Shown here: in pieces, positions 54,857 through 62,909 of the stretch
Numbering within the stretch: the first letter of the stretch is position 1
Layout of the letters: every line of letters begins with the position of its first letter
Assembly: GCF_019457945.1 (NCBI RefSeq)
Contig: NZ_JAHZSU010000001.1
Span: forward strand, 784,582 to 848,581
Length of the DNA: 64,000 nt
Direction of reading: 5' to 3'
From: Ornithinimicrobium laminariae
GTDB taxonomy: Bacteria > Actinomycetota > Actinomycetes > Actinomycetales > Dermatophilaceae
Translations under genes and position numbers: made by a program
The notes under the pieces: model-generated
What the model was told of the DNA's origin: nothing
Database searches by the model: none
The model's input: the letters and a program-made list of their open reading frames with translations, nothing else

Positions 54857-54945
54857 TCTTATCCCCTCGTGGGTGGTGTGACGCCCGGTGGGCGTTGCCG
54901 TCATCCTGCCGTATCTCGTCAGCACCCTCAATAGAGCGGCGGTGA

Positions 54946-56034
54946 CTAATTCAGTGCCCGGGCGCATTCGTGAATGGCCGCGTAGGTGTGCGAGATCAGG
55001 GTTGTGTCTCGCGGATGTGGCCAGGATGAAAGTTTGAGTGCGACAACCCCTGAGTTGCCGTCCATCACCATCATCTGACCGTGAATACCCAAGCAGAGCA
55101 GTTCTCGTCCGCCTTGTTTGGGCACCCAAAACTGGTTGCGATACGAGCCATCTTTGTCCAGCACTTCGCTGTCAATCGACTCATCGGGGTGTCCTTCGCG
55201 CAGATCCTTCACAAAGAACGGCGACACGATGCTGGTGTCTCCTACCGACCCCGAGTCCAAAATCATTTGCCCAAACCGAGCGATGTCACGCGGACGCAGC
55301 GCCAGCCCACCCGCATGCGCCGGGTGCCCCTCATGGTCAGTTTCAAAATAGCCATCGGCCTCGATCCCTAATGGCTCCAGCACCTTCTCGGTCAGCATCT
55401 GAGTCATCGACATACCGGCGGCACGCTCAAGCACCCAACCCAGTGCGGTGGTGTCGAGAGAGCGATAACTCAACGGCCCTTCGTGCAGGCCAACGCGTTC
55501 GCAACCAGCGACCATCGCATACAGATTGGGGTATGGCGCGTGTTCAGACCGCAGGCGACTCGACTCCATCCGGGCTAGCTCACCGTTCGGGTCGCCGTCT
55601 TCGCGGTAGTCGCCGCCGGTACGCATATCGAGGAGATCGCGGACCGTCACATTGGCGTAGCCGCCGTAGGCCAACTCGGGCACATAGTTGCTGGCGAGCG
55701 CTTCGGGATCGAGTTGGTCGGCTTCCATCAACACGCCAGCAACGGTGCCGATAATCGACTTCGTGATGGAGAGCATGCCGTGCGCCCGGTATTCGTGCTC
55801 CGGCGAGGAGTACCACTCATACACGAGCTTGCCCTTGTGCAGGATGACCACGGCATCGGTCCACGAATCCCGCAGAAAGTGCTCAAAGATCGTGGGCTGC
55901 TGGTCAACGCCGGCCACAACGACTCCGGAAAGATCGACTGGAGCGTGCGTGATTTCACGGACGGGGCCGTCGCCGCGCCACACCGGAATGGGCGTGGGGT
56001 TGTGGCCGCCAGAATAGTGCGGAAACTCATTCAT
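54946..56034 (-). CDS. Beta-lactamase-fold serine hydrolase, paralogue 2
   Basis: A 362-residue enzyme from the ATG at 56034, which overlaps the stop of the alpha/beta hydrolase (ATGA); an earlier GTG at 56058 is possible. The SxxK pair is Ser89 and Lys92 in MLSITKSIIG, the Tyr motif is LSYRSLDTTALGW, and GIHGQMMVMDGNSG lies near the end. It shares the YRNQFWV to LGIHGQM to LKLSSWP chain with paralogue 1, so the two arose by duplication. Probably cytoplasmic; the substrate may be an amide or ester made by the neighbouring enzymes. Confidence 0.87.
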   Translation of the reverse strand: MNEFPHYSGGHNPTPIPVWRGDGPVREITHAPVDLSGVVVAGVDQQPTIFEHFLRDSWTDAVVILHKGKLVYEWYSSPEHEYRAHGMLSITKSIIGTVAGVLMEADQLDPEALASNYVPELAYGGYANVTVRDLLDMRTGGDYREDGDPNGELARMESSRLRSEHAPYPNLYAMVAGCERVGLHEGPLSYRSLDTTALGWVLERAAGMSMTQMLTEKVLEPLGIEADGYFETDHEGHPAHAGGLALRPRDIARFGQMILDSGSVGDTSIVSPFFVKDLREGHPDESIDSEVLDKDGSYRNQFWVPKQGGRELLCLGIHGQMMVMDGNSGVVALKLSSWPHPRDTTLISHTYAAIHECARALN

Positions 56035-56939
56035 GCGCGAGCAGCACGACCCAACCACGACAGCGCCGCGTGGGCATGGCTCAGCACTGAAAGGTGCCCG
56101 GCTTCGGGCTCTTCCCAGAGAGTCACGATGGGCAATCTATCTGACAGCCAACGACTATGGACAGACGGCACCATCGCATCGGCCCCGCCGTGAAAGAGGA
56201 GCACCGGCGCAGTTATCGCGGCCGGGTCGAAGCCCCACTCATTCACAAATGCCAGGTCGTCATCGATCAAGCCACCTGGGCCATGCTCTAAACCAGGGCC
56301 CACCACGCTCTTCAGCCAGGCCCAGTCACCTCGAAGGGCCGCAAGGTCGGCGTCAATGAAGCCGATGTCGTGCGCTGACGGCTCTGGCTCACCGGGCTGC
56401 ATGGCTGCCACCTCGTGAGCCTCCTTAACCTCCAGTCCGGCAATCGCCGCCTGCAACGACGCCACGCCCCACGGCGCCATGCCGCCAAAGAACTGCTCCC
56501 CCATGCTCAGGTATGGCGCCACGCCAGCTCCGACGACAACCGCCACGACCCGCTCGGGAGCCGTGGCCGCGACGGCTAGTGCGTGCGGCCCACCGCCGGA
56601 ATGGCCCATCACGGCGAATCGATCAACACCGAGGTGATCGGCGATCGCCAACACATCACCGGCACCATCGATAACCCGACGCCCAATGTGTCTGGTGGAT
56701 CCGCCATACCCCGGCCTGTCATAGGAGACCCAAATCAAACCTTCTGCCAGCGCCAGGTCCAGCATCGGCGCAGGTGGCCAACCAACATTCGGGCTTCCGT
56801 GATGCCAAAACACCGGGAGCAGCGCGTAGGGGTCACGCCCCTCGGGCAAAGCCAGATAGAAGTGCAGATTGCGGCCGTCAGGCAATGACAGGTCTTGCTC
56901 GACGATGCTGAAGCCGGGACTTTGCGGTGGGCTAACCAT
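56031..56939 (-). CDS. Alpha/beta hydrolase
   Basis: A 302-residue enzyme from the ATG at 56939, with AAGGGG upstream. It has an oxyanion region HHGSPNVGWPP, the nucleophile elbow GHSGGGPHAL, the acid Asp in FHGGADAMVP and a catalytic His in AGHLSVLS. The frame continues upstream into the D-amino-acid enzyme gene in another phase, so the long extension is not used. It overlaps that gene by eight bases and serine hydrolase 2 by the ATGA junction. The substrate is unknown. Confidence 0.87.
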   Translation of the reverse strand: MVSPPQSPGFSIVEQDLSLPDGRNLHFYLALPEGRDPYALLPVFWHHGSPNVGWPPAPMLDLALAEGLIWVSYDRPGYGGSTRHIGRRVIDGAGDVLAIADHLGVDRFAVMGHSGGGPHALAVAATAPERVVAVVVGAGVAPYLSMGEQFFGGMAPWGVASLQAAIAGLEVKEAHEVAAMQPGEPEPSAHDIGFIDADLAALRGDWAWLKSVVGPGLEHGPGGLIDDDLAFVNEWGFDPAAITAPVLLFHGGADAMVPSVHSRWLSDRLPIVTLWEEPEAGHLSVLSHAHAALSWLGRAARA

Positions 56940-58047
56940 TGCGGCCCCTTGCCGCGACAACCCAACGATCCAGGACAATCCAAACGTCTTCTTCGCGGCG
57001 AACGATGACCAATTCATCGGCAAGGTTAACCGTGACGCAGACGTGATTAGGGGCCACCCGGACCACAACGCCGAGGCCAGGACTCGCCATACCCTCGGGA
57101 AATTGAACCGTTGCGTGATGCTCAGACAAAGCAGTGATCCGTGCCTGTGGGTGCTCGGGCAGTCGACCACCTCCGCTCACCCACGGTTGGCGGTCGGCCC
57201 CGAGGACTTTGCTGCCAGCATCCACGATGACGGTGTTTCCTCGTTTGCTGACGACGGTGGCATGTGCTGTGAGTGCCACATCGGCAAAGCTGACGGTGCC
57301 TAACTCGACCTGTTGCGCGTCGTTGAAGACATAAACTCCGGGCCGGATCTCGGTGAGCGCGTTGCTGTCGGCGCTGGCGAACGTCGGTGTCGATCCGCCT
57401 GAAATGACCCAAACTTCGTGGCCCGATGCGCGCAGCGCCACCGATGCGGTCTTCAGCGCGGCGGCCTCTTGCCTCGCCGTCTCGGCACGATCTTGGGTGT
57501 AGCCGTGGCCAGGAAAGGTGAAAACGCCAGCCACCGGCAGACCCGCGGCCTGAGCTGCGTCAGCAACAACACCGGCCTGGTCGGGCCAGATGCCACTGCG
57601 GTGGTGGCCGCTATCGACTTCCACCACGGCGTGCAGATTCACGCCTTGCAGAGCCTGTCCCCACCGGGTCGCTGATTCAACGGAGTCAATGCCCATGCTC
57701 AGCTGTACCCGGCCAGCCAGTTCACGGATCCGAGCAACCCGCCGCGGCGTCGGCCACAAGGGGTAGGCCAGGAAAATGTCATCTACCCCCGCGTCAGCAA
57801 AAACCTCTGCCTCGCCAATGGTGGCTAGCGTGAGCCCGACTGCGCCAGCAGTCATCTGCATGGCAGCGATCTGCGCCACTTTGTGCGTCTTGCCGTGCGG
57901 ACGCAGCACTAGACCACGCTCCGCTGCAGATCGCGCGATGCGGTCGATATTGCGCTGAAGGACATCCAGTTCTACAGCGAGGAAGGGTGTGTCTGGCGGT
58001 TCTTCTGTGGCACCAATGCTGGCTGCTGCGGCTTCGTCAGGTGACAC
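56932..58047 (-). CDS. D-threonine aldolase/D-serine dehydratase-like PLP enzyme (alanine racemase fold)
   Basis: A 371-residue cytoplasmic enzyme from GTG 58047. The N-terminal barrel carries the PLP lysine in LRPHGKTHK; GHHRSGI and ISGGSTPTF bind the cofactor phosphate. The C-terminal DSD1 domain ends with PNHVCVTVNL, which holds the His and Cys ligands for a metal ion as in D-threonine aldolase and D-serine dehydratase. It probably cleaves or dehydrates a D-beta-hydroxy amino acid. First gene of the leftward run ending in the ATP-grasp ligase. Confidence 0.87.
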   Translation of the reverse strand: MSPDEAAAASIGATEEPPDTPFLAVELDVLQRNIDRIARSAAERGLVLRPHGKTHKVAQIAAMQMTAGAVGLTLATIGEAEVFADAGVDDIFLAYPLWPTPRRVARIRELAGRVQLSMGIDSVESATRWGQALQGVNLHAVVEVDSGHHRSGIWPDQAGVVADAAQAAGLPVAGVFTFPGHGYTQDRAETARQEAAALKTASVALRASGHEVWVISGGSTPTFASADSNALTEIRPGVYVFNDAQQVELGTVSFADVALTAHATVVSKRGNTVIVDAGSKVLGADRQPWVSGGGRLPEHPQARITALSEHHATVQFPEGMASPGLGVVVRVAPNHVCVTVNLADELVIVRREEDVWIVLDRWVVAARGRNG

Positions 58048-58077
58048 GTCGGCGGTGCCCAGCAGCCCTAGATCAGA

Positions 58078-58170
58078 TCAGCTAGCGACGAGGATAAGCG
58101 CAAAGACCAGGCCAAAACCCAGCACCACAGCCATCACGAATCCACCAGCAATCTTGCCCAAAGCACCCAC
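58078..58170 (-). CDS. Candidate 30-residue single-helix membrane peptide
   Basis: On the reverse strand a GTG at 58170 with AGGG seven bases upstream starts a 30-residue peptide: MGALGKIAGGFVM, then a continuous hydrophobic helix AVVLGFGLVFALILVAS and TGA at 58078-58080. It lies just upstream of the PLP enzyme gene on the same strand, 31 bases before that gene's start. Its spacing, ribosome site and clean helix favour a real small gene; the function is unknown. Confidence 0.4.
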   Translation of the reverse strand: MGALGKIAGGFVMAVVLGFGLVFALILVAS

Positions 58171-58265
58171 AAAACACCCTCACTTGGCCCGAATATGTCC
58201 CCATCAGGCTACAAGGGAACGGCTATCTCTGGGACCGTGTGCGCTGCGCCACCAGGAATAGCAAC

Positions 58266-58295
58266 AGCGGGGCACCGATTCCTCGGTGCCCCGCT
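58266..58295. terminator. Terminator hairpin after yceI
   Basis: Arms 58266-58278 and 58283-58295 pair perfectly over 13 bases with a 4-base loop, 31 bases downstream of the yceI stop. It is the classic short GC-rich stem of an intrinsic terminator, although the T-run is weak. Confidence 0.75.
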
Positions 58296-58325
58296 TCAAC
58301 AGGGGGAGCTGCTAGGTAGTGCTGT

Positions 58326-58874
58326 TCAGGCGTTCTTGATAGCCGAGATCTCGATCTCCACGGTGATCTTGTCGGAAACCAAGACACCACCGGTCTCGAG
58401 CGCGGCATTGAACATCATGCCGAAGTCGGACCGGCGAATGCTGGTGCTGCCTTCGAAGCCAACCCGCTCGTTGCCGTAGGGGTCGGTGGCCGAGCCTGCG
58501 TATTCGAAGTCGATGACGACGGGCTTGACGACGTCCTTGACCTTCAAGTCGCCGGCAACGCGCAGCGTCTCGTCATCGACGGCCGTGACCTCGGTCGACG
58601 TGAAGGTCATCGTCGGGTATGCCTCGGCGTCGAAGAAGTCACCAGTGCGCAGGTGGCCGTCACGGTCGGCGTTGCGGGTGTCGATGCTGGCAACCTGGAT
58701 CGTCACGGCGATCTCGGTGTTGGTCAAACCGGCTTCGGTGCTGACCGAGCCCTCAAAGTCATTGAACGACCCGCGGACCTTGGTGACCATTGCGTGGCGA
58801 GCCACCAGACCCATGCGGCTGTGCTGCGGGTCGATGGTCAAGGTGCCAGCCAGGTCGTTTAGTGCGGTGCTCAT
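58326..58874 (-). CDS. YceI family lipid-binding-like protein
   Basis: A 182-residue protein with the lipocalin-like YceI barrel, which binds polyisoprenoids or similar in its hydrophobic pocket. Visible elements are the early GTLTIDPQHSRMGLVARHAMVTKVRG, whose conserved His and Val-Lys-G turn fit the family (quoted by parts: TIDPQHS, HAMVTKVRG), DRDGHLRTGDFFDAEAYP and IEFEISAIKNA-like end EISAIKNA. No signal peptide, so it is cytoplasmic. The divergent MarR regulator probably controls it. Confidence 0.87.
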   Translation of the reverse strand: MSTALNDLAGTLTIDPQHSRMGLVARHAMVTKVRGSFNDFEGSVSTEAGLTNTEIAVTIQVASIDTRNADRDGHLRTGDFFDAEAYPTMTFTSTEVTAVDDETLRVAGDLKVKDVVKPVVIDFEYAGSATDPYGNERVGFEGSTSIRRSDFGMMFNAALETGGVLVSDKITVEIEISAIKNA

Positions 58875-58911
58875 TGAAACTCACTTTCACGCTATTCATG
58901 GATCAGGTTTG

Positions 58912-58955
58912 TTGATGCGTCAATCACATTAGACGCGTTCCGTGTGACGTGTCAA
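58912..58955. promoter_or_regulatory. Two operator-like repeats between yceI and marR
   Basis: TTGATGCGTCAA (58912-58923) and, on the reverse strand, TTGACACGTCAC (58944-58955) are similar 12-base dyads with centres 32 bases apart, about three helical turns. They lie in the 100-base divergent region, where a MarR dimer would bind. Confidence 0.55.
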
Positions 58956-58974
58956 CTACCGTTAGAATGGAGCC

Positions 58975-59451
58975 ATGTCTACCCGTGAAAACCCCTGGCT
59001 AGATGAGCACCAGCAGCGCGTCTGGCGCCAGTGGCTGCTCGCTCATGACCGCCTCAACGCCGCGCTCAGTCAGCAACTGAGCCTCAACAGCGATCTATCG
59101 CTGCCAGACTTTGGTGTCTTGGTTGCCCTTAGCGAGGCCGCGGGGCACCGCCTGCGTAGCGCGGAGTTGGCTACGACCCTCGGTTGGGAGCGCAGCCGGC
59201 TCTCGCATCACCTGGGTCGAATGGAAAAGCGTGGCCTCATCTTGCGGGAGCAGTCGCCCTCAGATGGGCGGGGAGCCTACGCGGTGATCACCGACGAAGG
59301 GATGCGCCAGATCGTTGAGGTCGCACCTGGGCACGCCAACACCGTCAAGGAACTCATGTTCATGCCCCTGAGCCCCGAGGACCTTGACACGCTCGATCGC
59401 CTGACTAGTGGAGTCCTAGCCCGCGTAGCCGAGGTGTCAGACGAGGCCTAG
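58975..59451 (+). CDS. MarR-family transcription regulator
   Basis: A 158-residue winged-helix repressor. The HTH (RSAELATTLGWERSRLSHHLGRMEKRGLI, quoted by its parts RSAELATTLGW and RLSHHLGRMEKRGLI) and the wing with DGRGAYAVITDEG are typical of the family. C-terminal helices form the dimer. It ends at a 17-base hairpin (59442-59458) that contains its stop codon. It is divergent from yceI, a common pairing in actinobacteria, and converges with an MFS gene. Confidence 0.9.
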   Translation: MSTRENPWLDEHQQRVWRQWLLAHDRLNAALSQQLSLNSDLSLPDFGVLVALSEAAGHRLRSAELATTLGWERSRLSHHLGRMEKRGLILREQSPSDGRGAYAVITDEGMRQIVEVAPGHANTVKELMFMPLSPEDLDTLDRLTSGVLARVAEVSDEA

Positions 59452-59465
59452 AGCCTCGATGTGCC

Positions 59466-60662
59466 TCAGTTGACCTCTCGAGTCTTCTTGACATCGCGGG
59501 CGGCAAGCCATGGCAGGAGAGCCAACAAACTGATAACCCCAGTCGTGGCAAAGGCCGCGCCAAACCCCAGAGCATCTGCGATCAGGCCGATCAAGATGGG
59601 CCCCAGGATTGCTCCGCCGTCCTGGGCCATCTGAAAAGTGGCGAGCGTGCTGCCACCGCTGCGGTGCGACCCCACAACATCAGCCACGGTAGCTTGCTGC
59701 GCCGGGTTTACCAGGCCAGCACCTACACCGCTGATGATCGAAAGGGCTAGCAACTGCCACAGCTCAGTGCTGAAGCCGATCAGCCCGAGACTGAGACCCG
59801 TGATGACGAGGCCAACCAGGATGAGCGGCCGTCGCCCGACGCTGTCCGTCATCTTCCCCGAAGCCTGCAGGGTGAGAGCGGTGCCGGCAGCAGCCACCGC
59901 GAGCGCCACTCCCGCAGCCCAGGTGGCCTCGTAGACCACATAGGCAAACTGCGGCAGGATCGCCACCCGTACACCAAAGTTCGACCAACCGTTAGCAAAC
60001 GCTGAGAACAGCACTGCACGGTATGCCGGAACGCGCCAAGCTTGCGACAACTTCAGTGGCGGGACTTGATGGCTTGAGACCCCGGGCCGCAATGTTGAAC
60101 CCCGCAACCGCGATGCGACCGATGCGGCAGCGATGATCAGCGCCACCGAGTAAGCCACGAAGGGGACGCGCAGGCCTAGCGAACCCAGCACACCACCGAC
60201 GACGGGGCCGACCATGCCGCCGATTAAAAAAGCGCTCGCATAGGCGGACGAAACCCGGCCGCGCATGTGCGGTGGAGCGAGCCTGACGAGCAAGGCCATC
60301 GCCGACACAGTGAACATCGTTGACCCGATACCGCCAAGCCCCCGAAAGACCAGGAGTTGCCAATAGCTCTGGGCGAACGCGGTGGCCAGTGACGAAGCGG
60401 AAACAATGACGAGGCCAGCTAGATAGATTGGCCGCTCGCCCAGCTTTGAGACCAGCGCTCCGCCCGCCGGGGCGAAGACCAACCGGAAGAACGCGAAGGC
60501 CGACACCACGACCGAGGCCGCCGCGACCCCTACATCGAAACTGCGCGCATACGCGGGCAGGACGGGCGAGACCAGACCAAAACCAATAGCGATCACGAAC
60601 GCCGCTGCGACCAACACCCGGATCTCTCCCGGGATCGGTTGCGACCGACGAGCTGTGCGCAT
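59466..60662 (-). CDS. MFS transporter, 12-TM type
   Basis: A 398-residue membrane transporter. Early motif GFGLVSPVLPAYARSF, then the loop SKLGERPIYLAG, the LVRLAPPHMRGRVSSAYASAF region, and SVGRRPLILVGL in the second half identify it as a drug/metabolite MFS protein. Twelve helices are visible, the last ending in a basic tail (ARDVKKTREVN). The substrate is unknown. Its promoter should lie in the gap beyond 60662. Confidence 0.86.
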   Translation of the reverse strand: MRTARRSQPIPGEIRVLVAAAFVIAIGFGLVSPVLPAYARSFDVGVAAASVVVSAFAFFRLVFAPAGGALVSKLGERPIYLAGLVIVSASSLATAFAQSYWQLLVFRGLGGIGSTMFTVSAMALLVRLAPPHMRGRVSSAYASAFLIGGMVGPVVGGVLGSLGLRVPFVAYSVALIIAAASVASRLRGSTLRPGVSSHQVPPLKLSQAWRVPAYRAVLFSAFANGWSNFGVRVAILPQFAYVVYEATWAAGVALAVAAAGTALTLQASGKMTDSVGRRPLILVGLVITGLSLGLIGFSTELWQLLALSIISGVGAGLVNPAQQATVADVVGSHRSGGSTLATFQMAQDGGAILGPILIGLIADALGFGAAFATTGVISLLALLPWLAARDVKKTREVN

Positions 60663-60758
60663 AGTGATTCCTCAAGCGGTGATGGCGAGAAAGGGTTGGC
60701 ATTGGTGCCTGCCAGACTCTAACGCCCAACAGGTTGACCGAACCTCGCGGCTCTAGAG

Positions 60759-60986
60759 ATGAGAGACACTTTGAGCAGGGATGAGCCACATTCTTGCCCC
60801 CACTGCGGTCACATGTTGAGCATGTTCACCCAGCCTGTGCCGAGCAAAGGCGAACGCCTGGCAGCTTGAGTCGCGAGCGTCGATGCCTCGTGGTGGCTCC
60901 CCATTGGCCTCATCAACGCAATCACGGTTTGGGGCATCATCGACCTGCTGTACCGCGGCCTTGAGCCCTACCCATGTTGCCGCTGA
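60759..60986 (+). pseudogene. Small zinc-ribbon/membrane protein gene interrupted by TGA
   Basis: From ATG 60759 the frame reads MRDTLSRDEPHSCPHCGHML, including a CxxC zinc-knuckle motif, to a TGA at 60867-60869. The same frame continues open to 60986 with WWLPIGLINAITVWGIIDLL, a transmembrane helix. A TGG-to-TGA change would explain the break. If the TGA is real, only a 36-residue peptide is made. Family unknown. Confidence 0.4.
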
Positions 60987-61126
60987 CCATCCTGGCCACA
61001 ACGCTGGGGTCTATCGCCGCGCTGCGGGGCCTACTCAAATGGCGCTCGGCCCAACGCGACCGCGCTCGAGACCACGAGACCTACATGGTGGCCAGTCACA
61101 ACGAGCAGGAACTAGAAACCAGATGA
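60974..61126 (+). CDS. Candidate 50-residue small membrane protein
   Basis: From ATG 60974 the frame encodes MLPLTILATTLGSIAALRGL and then a basic, hydrophilic tail (KWRSAQRDRARDHETYMVA) ending at TGA 61124-61126. One hydrophobic helix with positive residues following suggests a membrane anchor. It overlaps the end of the interrupted zinc-ribbon frame by 13 bases, which fits translational coupling. No ribosome site is clear and no homologue comes to mind. Confidence 0.4.
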   Translation: MLPLTILATTLGSIAALRGLLKWRSAQRDRARDHETYMVASHNEQELETR

Positions 61127-61414
61127 CTCGGCTCCGTCAACCTTGAACAGATGAAAAATGATTCATGAAGACTGATTCACACTCTTCATTTCTTTGTAGG
61201 ACAGCCGAAAAGCCCCTGGTCACGCTGTCGCACTACGGGATTGAAGCCAAGACTCGCTTCGGGGCGAAGCGGAAGAGGTGTCGTTTCATGGGATTCGCTG
61301 GGCTAAAAATGGTTGGACCTTTACCTTTTGCTGACCTAACATGGAGAAACACAACCGCTTACATGCCGAACCGTGAGAACTTTCTTGGCGTGTCCTGCCT
61401 GATTGCGAGACTGC
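61127..61414. other. Intergenic region, no gene supported
   Basis: The only long frame here (from 61165) runs out of phase into the next gene and is probably spurious. Visible structure is a short repeat pair TGAAGA/TCTTCA near 61166-61190 and a perfect 7-bp hairpin at 61255-61271 (GGG loop) that may be a terminator. Confidence 0.5.
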
Positions 61415-62137
61415 ATGAGCTCCATCCAGCAACCCACCAGACGAACGATCGCCCACGGCCTGGCTTGGTCGGTCCCCGTCGTGACGATCGCCGGCACTGC
61501 TCCTGCCATCGCCGCCTCCACGCGAAAAGACCCGGGCATCAACGGCTGGGTGCTGAACACCCGGACCAGTCTCGGCAGCTGCCAGCACTCGCTGCGAGTT
61601 AACTCCAGCCCGACGACCACCATCACCACCCCAGACAGTGCACCCTTCGGCCTCTACGTCTATGACGTGCACCCGGAAAACACCTTCAGCAACATCAGGC
61701 TGGTGTACTGGATCATTGGAAACCAAACGGCCACCTGGGCCCCCGGCACGAATCACTCGTCCTGCTGGAGCAGCCCCGTTCGAGGCACACCAACGATGCA
61801 GCCCGACAGTCTTCTCTACACGCCCTACACCTTCACGTATACCTGCCCACTCCTGGCGTCGCAGATTTCTCCCCCTGACTCCGACGGAGTGGCCCGGCTC
61901 AAACTTGGTCGCTTCGACACCACAGCCACCTTCACCCAGCCGACCAGCCTCTGCAATGACGTGACCTACTGGACTCAGCGCTTCATCACCATTGACGAGG
62001 ATGGCAGTGGCCCGGCCGCCCCGGAGGTTCGGACTTTCCAGCGCCGCAACGGGACCCGAGGCACCTACACAGCCGGGGCCCTGCGGTCTGCAGCTCGCCA
62101 AGGTGCGAATAGCGACAGCCAGTCTGACCTGTCCTAA
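61415..62137 (+). CDS. Secreted protein of unknown function with Tat-like signal
   Basis: A 240-residue protein from ATG 61415 (an in-frame start at 61403 adds four residues). The signal peptide has twin Arg at 9-10 and the actinobacterial pattern RRTIAHGLAWSVPVVTIAG ending in APAIAAS. The mature part has several Cys (GSCQHS, SSCWSS, TYTCPL, TSLCND) that could form two disulfides, and many beta-type Thr/Ser stretches. No family is recognised. It is followed by the structured element at 62162-62280. Confidence 0.75.
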   Translation: MSSIQQPTRRTIAHGLAWSVPVVTIAGTAPAIAASTRKDPGINGWVLNTRTSLGSCQHSLRVNSSPTTTITTPDSAPFGLYVYDVHPENTFSNIRLVYWIIGNQTATWAPGTNHSSCWSSPVRGTPTMQPDSLLYTPYTFTYTCPLLASQISPPDSDGVARLKLGRFDTTATFTQPTSLCNDVTYWTQRFITIDEDGSGPAAPEVRTFQRRNGTRGTYTAGALRSAARQGANSDSQSDLS

Positions 62138-62161
62138 CAGGAGACTGCAGGCATCCGGCTC

Positions 62162-62280
62162 TGCGAGTCGGGCCAACAAGAGGGTGAACTCCGTTTCACC
62201 GTAGGCGAAGTCGGGAACTCTCGACCCTTCGCCTCATGCCTACGGCTGACGTAGCATGACTCCCACTTGGCCCGACCGCA
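62162..62280 (+). ncRNA. Multi-helix structured RNA element upstream of the molybdopterin gene
   Basis: The outer stem pairs 62167-62176 with 62267-62276 perfectly (10 bp), and 62162-62165 with 62277-62280 adds four more after a bulge. Inside are three hairpins: 62183-62188/62195-62200; 62203-62210/62227-62234 with an inner GTCG/CGAC; and 62240-62244/62250-62254 extended by CATG/CATG. This is a four-way junction shape ending 32 bases before the next start codon. I cannot match it to a known riboswitch class. A complex terminator of the upstream gene is the alternative. Confidence 0.5.
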
Positions 62281-62312
62281 GCGACGCCGCTGCCTAATCA
62301 AGGAGCTGCCCC

Positions 62313-62906
62313 ATGGCCACCAGAGGCTTCCAAGGACGACCCAGGACTGAGTCCGCGGCCGTTCCCCCCGGGCAGTACGTCACCGACGACTTCCCCGTGC
62401 TCACCGCCGGCCCCACCGAGTACATCGATGAGGCCGACTGGAAGATGACAATCACCGACGGCACGACTTCCAAGACGTATGACTGGCAGTCACTGCATGC
62501 GCTCGGCACCGTTGACCTGGTGACGGACTTCCACTGCGTCACGCACTGGACCAAGCTCGGCTCCACATGGACCGGCGTGCCCGTCGCCAAAGTGTTCGAA
62601 GACGCTGGCGTCGAAGAGTTCGAGCACGCCCTCGTTAAGAGCTACGGCGGCTACACGACTAACCTGCCCACCGAAGACCTCCTTGAGCATGACGCCATGA
62701 TCGCTGTCGCGTTTGAGGGTGACGACCTCACCCCCGCCCACGGTGGGCCGGTACGCCTCTTCGTTCCCCACCTGTACCTGTGGAAGAGCGCCAAGTGGCT
62801 GAGCGAAATCCGATTCACAGATGACGAGGAGCCTGGCTTCTGGGAGCGCGCCGGCTACCACAACTACGGCGACCCGTGGCGTGAACAGCGCTACTACAGC
62901 GACTAG
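62313..62906 (+). CDS. Molybdopterin-dependent oxidoreductase (sulfite oxidase-like fold)
   Basis: A 197-residue protein with AGGAG seven bases upstream of ATG 62313. The SUOX-type domain covers nearly all of it: Cys75 in DFHCVTHWTKLG is the Mo ligand, followed by WTGVPVAKVFEDAG, SYGGYTTNLP and HGGPVRLFVPHLYLWKSAKW. No Tat signal is seen, so it may work in the cytoplasm, unlike MsrP. It is four bases from the reductase gene, and the pair should form an electron-transfer unit. The substrate is unknown. Confidence 0.9.
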   Translation: MATRGFQGRPRTESAAVPPGQYVTDDFPVLTAGPTEYIDEADWKMTITDGTTSKTYDWQSLHALGTVDLVTDFHCVTHWTKLGSTWTGVPVAKVFEDAGVEEFEHALVKSYGGYTTNLPTEDLLEHDAMIAVAFEGDDLTPAHGGPVRLFVPHLYLWKSAKWLSEIRFTDDEEPGFWERAGYHNYGDPWREQRYYSD

Positions 62907-62909
62907 GCG

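Noticed and set aside
53741..54934. Open frame of 397 codons antisense to the ATP-grasp gene
   Set aside because: It lies inside a well-supported gene and its composition (Val, Asp, His repeats) is that of a shadow frame.
39839..60869. TGA read as tryptophan, because two genes seem to have TGA in place of TGG
   Set aside because: Many intact genes here end in TGA (for example the molybdopterin-locus and operon overlaps of the ATGA kind), and the PAP2 gene also has a frameshift. Decay is the simpler reading.
61165..61602. Open frame of 145 codons before and inside the secreted protein gene
   Set aside because: It has no ribosome site, and its second half is out of phase over a gene with a clear signal peptide.
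62162..62280. Known riboswitch (cobalamin, TPP, SAM-IV, ZTP, SAH or glycine types)
   Set aside because: The conserved core sequences I remember for these classes are not found. The element is kept as an unclassified structure.
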